Part shown: positions 62,501 to 64,000 of the stretch, one piece after another
Layout: each line of letters begins with the position of its first letter
How positions within the stretch are numbered: position 1 is the stretch's first letter
NCBI GenBank assembly: GCA_022695795.1
Contig: MU404140.1
Coordinates: 69,857-133,856 of the forward strand
Source of the DNA: Biscogniauxia marginata
Lineage: Eukaryota > Ascomycota > Sordariomycetes > Xylariales > Xylariaceae
Reading direction: 5' to 3'
DNA: 64,000 nt
Made by a program: the position numbers and the translations under genes
The notes under the pieces: model-generated
The model's input: only the letters and a program-made list of their open reading frames with translations
Told to the model about the DNA's origin: nothing
Databases searched by the model: none

Positions 62501-64000
62501 CTAGATTTTATTAAATTTTTAACGCTAGGTTTTTTAAGGTTTTTATTGGTTTTAACGGCTTTAAACGCTTTTTATATAAATTTAAACGTTTTTTATACGG
62601 ATTTTATTATAAAAGCTTTATAAGCGAATAATTTCTTAATATTAGCCGCGCTATTAAATATAAATTAATTATTATTTAATTTTATACCTTTTAAATTAAA
62701 AGTAATATTATCGTTTATTATTTTTAATTTATAAGTTTCGCGGACGAATATTAACTTAAAATTTAAGTTGTTTATATATTTTAAATTAATTAATTCTTAT
62801 AACGAACTGTAATTAATTATATAGCGATAAATTACGCGCTTATTAATTTCTTTATTAATATATTTTAAATGTATTTTATTATTATCATTCGCGATATAAT
62901 TTTAAAACTTTAATTAAATAGTTTTCGCGTTAAATTACGCTATATTTATATTAATATTAATAATAATAAAATAAAGCTTTTAATGTTCGCCTTTTTTTAA
63001 TATTAATATTTAAAGTTTTCTCTTTTTAAATAATTACGTTTTTAAAGTTAAATATCGATTTAATAATTAACTTTAAATAATTTATTTAAAAAAATAACTT
63101 TTAATAATTTATTTATATTAATTCGTTAATTTAAGTAATTTTCGAAAATATAAATTAAAACGATATTATTATTATATTTCTTTTTTTAGCTAAATTTATA
63201 ATTATTACGAAGTAGTTTAATTTTGATTTTAATTAATCGTTATTTTAATTCCTTTTTTAATATTACTTTTTTAACGCTTTAAATTATTAATTTTCGACGT
63301 TAATTTTATATTTTATTTCGTAATTTATAATGAAAATCTCTTTTTTAATCTTTTTTATAATTTAAGTTAATTATATTTAGTTTTAATTAATAAGCTAAAA
63401 TATTATTAATAAGCTTTATTTCTTAATTTAAATTTAAAAATTAATTATATTTATGTACTTTTTTACGTTTTAGTGTCGTTAATATATTAACTCGTTATAA
63501 TTTCGATATTATTAAATATATTTTTAAAAATATAAAGTTTATTATTTTTTAACGTTTTTTTAGTAATACTTTTCGATTTTGTAAATTAAGGTTTTATTAA
63601 GGATTTCTCGTTATACGAATATTTTATATAAAGTAAAAGTAATATAAAAAGGATTTTAATTAAGAATTTTTTATTAATTAATCGAAATCTTAATAAAGAT
63701 TTATTAAATTCTTTTATGAATAAAAAATTATATTTCGAGGATTTTTCGCTTAAAATATTTAATATTATATAAAAGCGAAATATAATAAAAATAATAATTA
63801 ATAATAATTTTAATTTTAATACGTAATAAATAATAAATATTTATAAATTATTCGCGTTTTTAATATATTTTATTAATTCTTTTAACGATTATAATAAGGT
63901 TTTTTTCTTATTTAATTAATATGTCTTTTTAAGGGTTTTATATGTAAATATTTACGACTTTTTATAAATATAATACTTAAATCGTTCGAGATTACAATTA
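59561..64000 (-). mobile_element. RIP-degraded Ty1/copia retrotransposon relic (tentative)
   Basis: CpA/TpG are strongly depleted. On the minus strand the conceptual frame near 62285-62230 reads L-stop-YEQGIYIF-stop-NFK, which fits the copia pre-integrase motif (WHERLGH...LK) after G-to-A changes (TGG to TAA, CGA to CAA, CAT to TAT). Upstream in the same direction, at about 62668-62640, FIFNSAAN fits the protease motif W..DSGA. An A/G-rich stretch at 60000-59880 (minus) could be the acidic integrase-RT linker. No reverse-transcriptase motif was found, and the AT-rich DNA changes character at 59560, so the element may be truncated there. It runs off the window at 64000. Confidence 0.45.
61743..61845. 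repeat. 19-bp tandem repeat, about five copies
   Basis: The unit AAAATATTAATATTATTTT is repeated about 5.4 times with hardly any change, inside the retrotransposon-like relic. The unit is almost palindromic. Confidence 0.9.

Noticed and set aside
1..64000. CRISPR arrays, bacterial operons, rRNA genes and telomeric repeats
   Set aside because: No regular direct-repeat/spacer array, rRNA sequence or TTAGGG array is visible; introns and gene families show fungal nuclear DNA.

Overview
The window looks like nuclear DNA of a filamentous ascomycete (Pezizomycotina, probably Sordariomycetes; inference). The genes have short 47-159 bp GT-AG introns. Families typical of moulds are present: GH45, GH125, CE4, PalI/SUR7, Zn2Cys6 regulators and DUF2434. 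Gene-bearing DNA of normal composition alternates abruptly with very AT-rich blocks poor in CpA/TpG, the signature of repeat-induced point mutation (RIP).

Layout. From 1 to about 33.0 kb there is an ordinary gene landscape: RBA50/RPAP1-like (+), VPS74/GOLPH3 (-), a zinc alcohol dehydrogenase (-), a GH45 endoglucanase (+), a large Zn2Cys6 regulator (-), a PaxM-type FAD monooxygenase (-), a retinol-dehydrogenase-like SDR (-), a PalI/SUR7 membrane protein (-), a CE4 chitin deacetylase (+), a DUF2434 membrane protein (-) and a GH125 exo-alpha-1,6-mannosidase (-). A divergent protein kinase (-) sits at 33.5-34.4 kb between AT-rich stretches. From 34.6 to 40.2 kb lies a RIP island of nested inverted-repeat elements.

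From 40.35 to 51.6 kb a five-gene island carries a Zn2Cys6 regulator (-), a flavin monooxygenase (+), a Dal5-type transporter (-), an alpha/beta hydrolase with an in-frame stop (+) and a PdxA-like dehydrogenase (+). An AT-rich inverted-repeat element at 44.96-45.83 kb splits it. A second RIP island occupies 52.1-54.3 kb. It is followed by a SET-domain methyltransferase (+) and a small unknown gene (-). The window ends in 5.8 kb of RIP-degraded DNA (58.2-64 kb) that appears to contain a Ty1/copia relic on the minus strand.

How the genes relate. Most genes before 33 kb are unrelated housekeeping, secreted-enzyme or membrane functions. The 40-51.6 kb island is the part most likely to act as a unit: a regulator divergent from an oxygenase, and an organic-anion transporter divergent from a hydrolase and an acid dehydrogenase of bacterial type. 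This suggests a catabolic or specialised-metabolite cluster, now possibly decaying because the hydrolase is interrupted. Exon boundaries were worked out by hand from splice sites and frame; homology statements come from motif recognition, not database searches.
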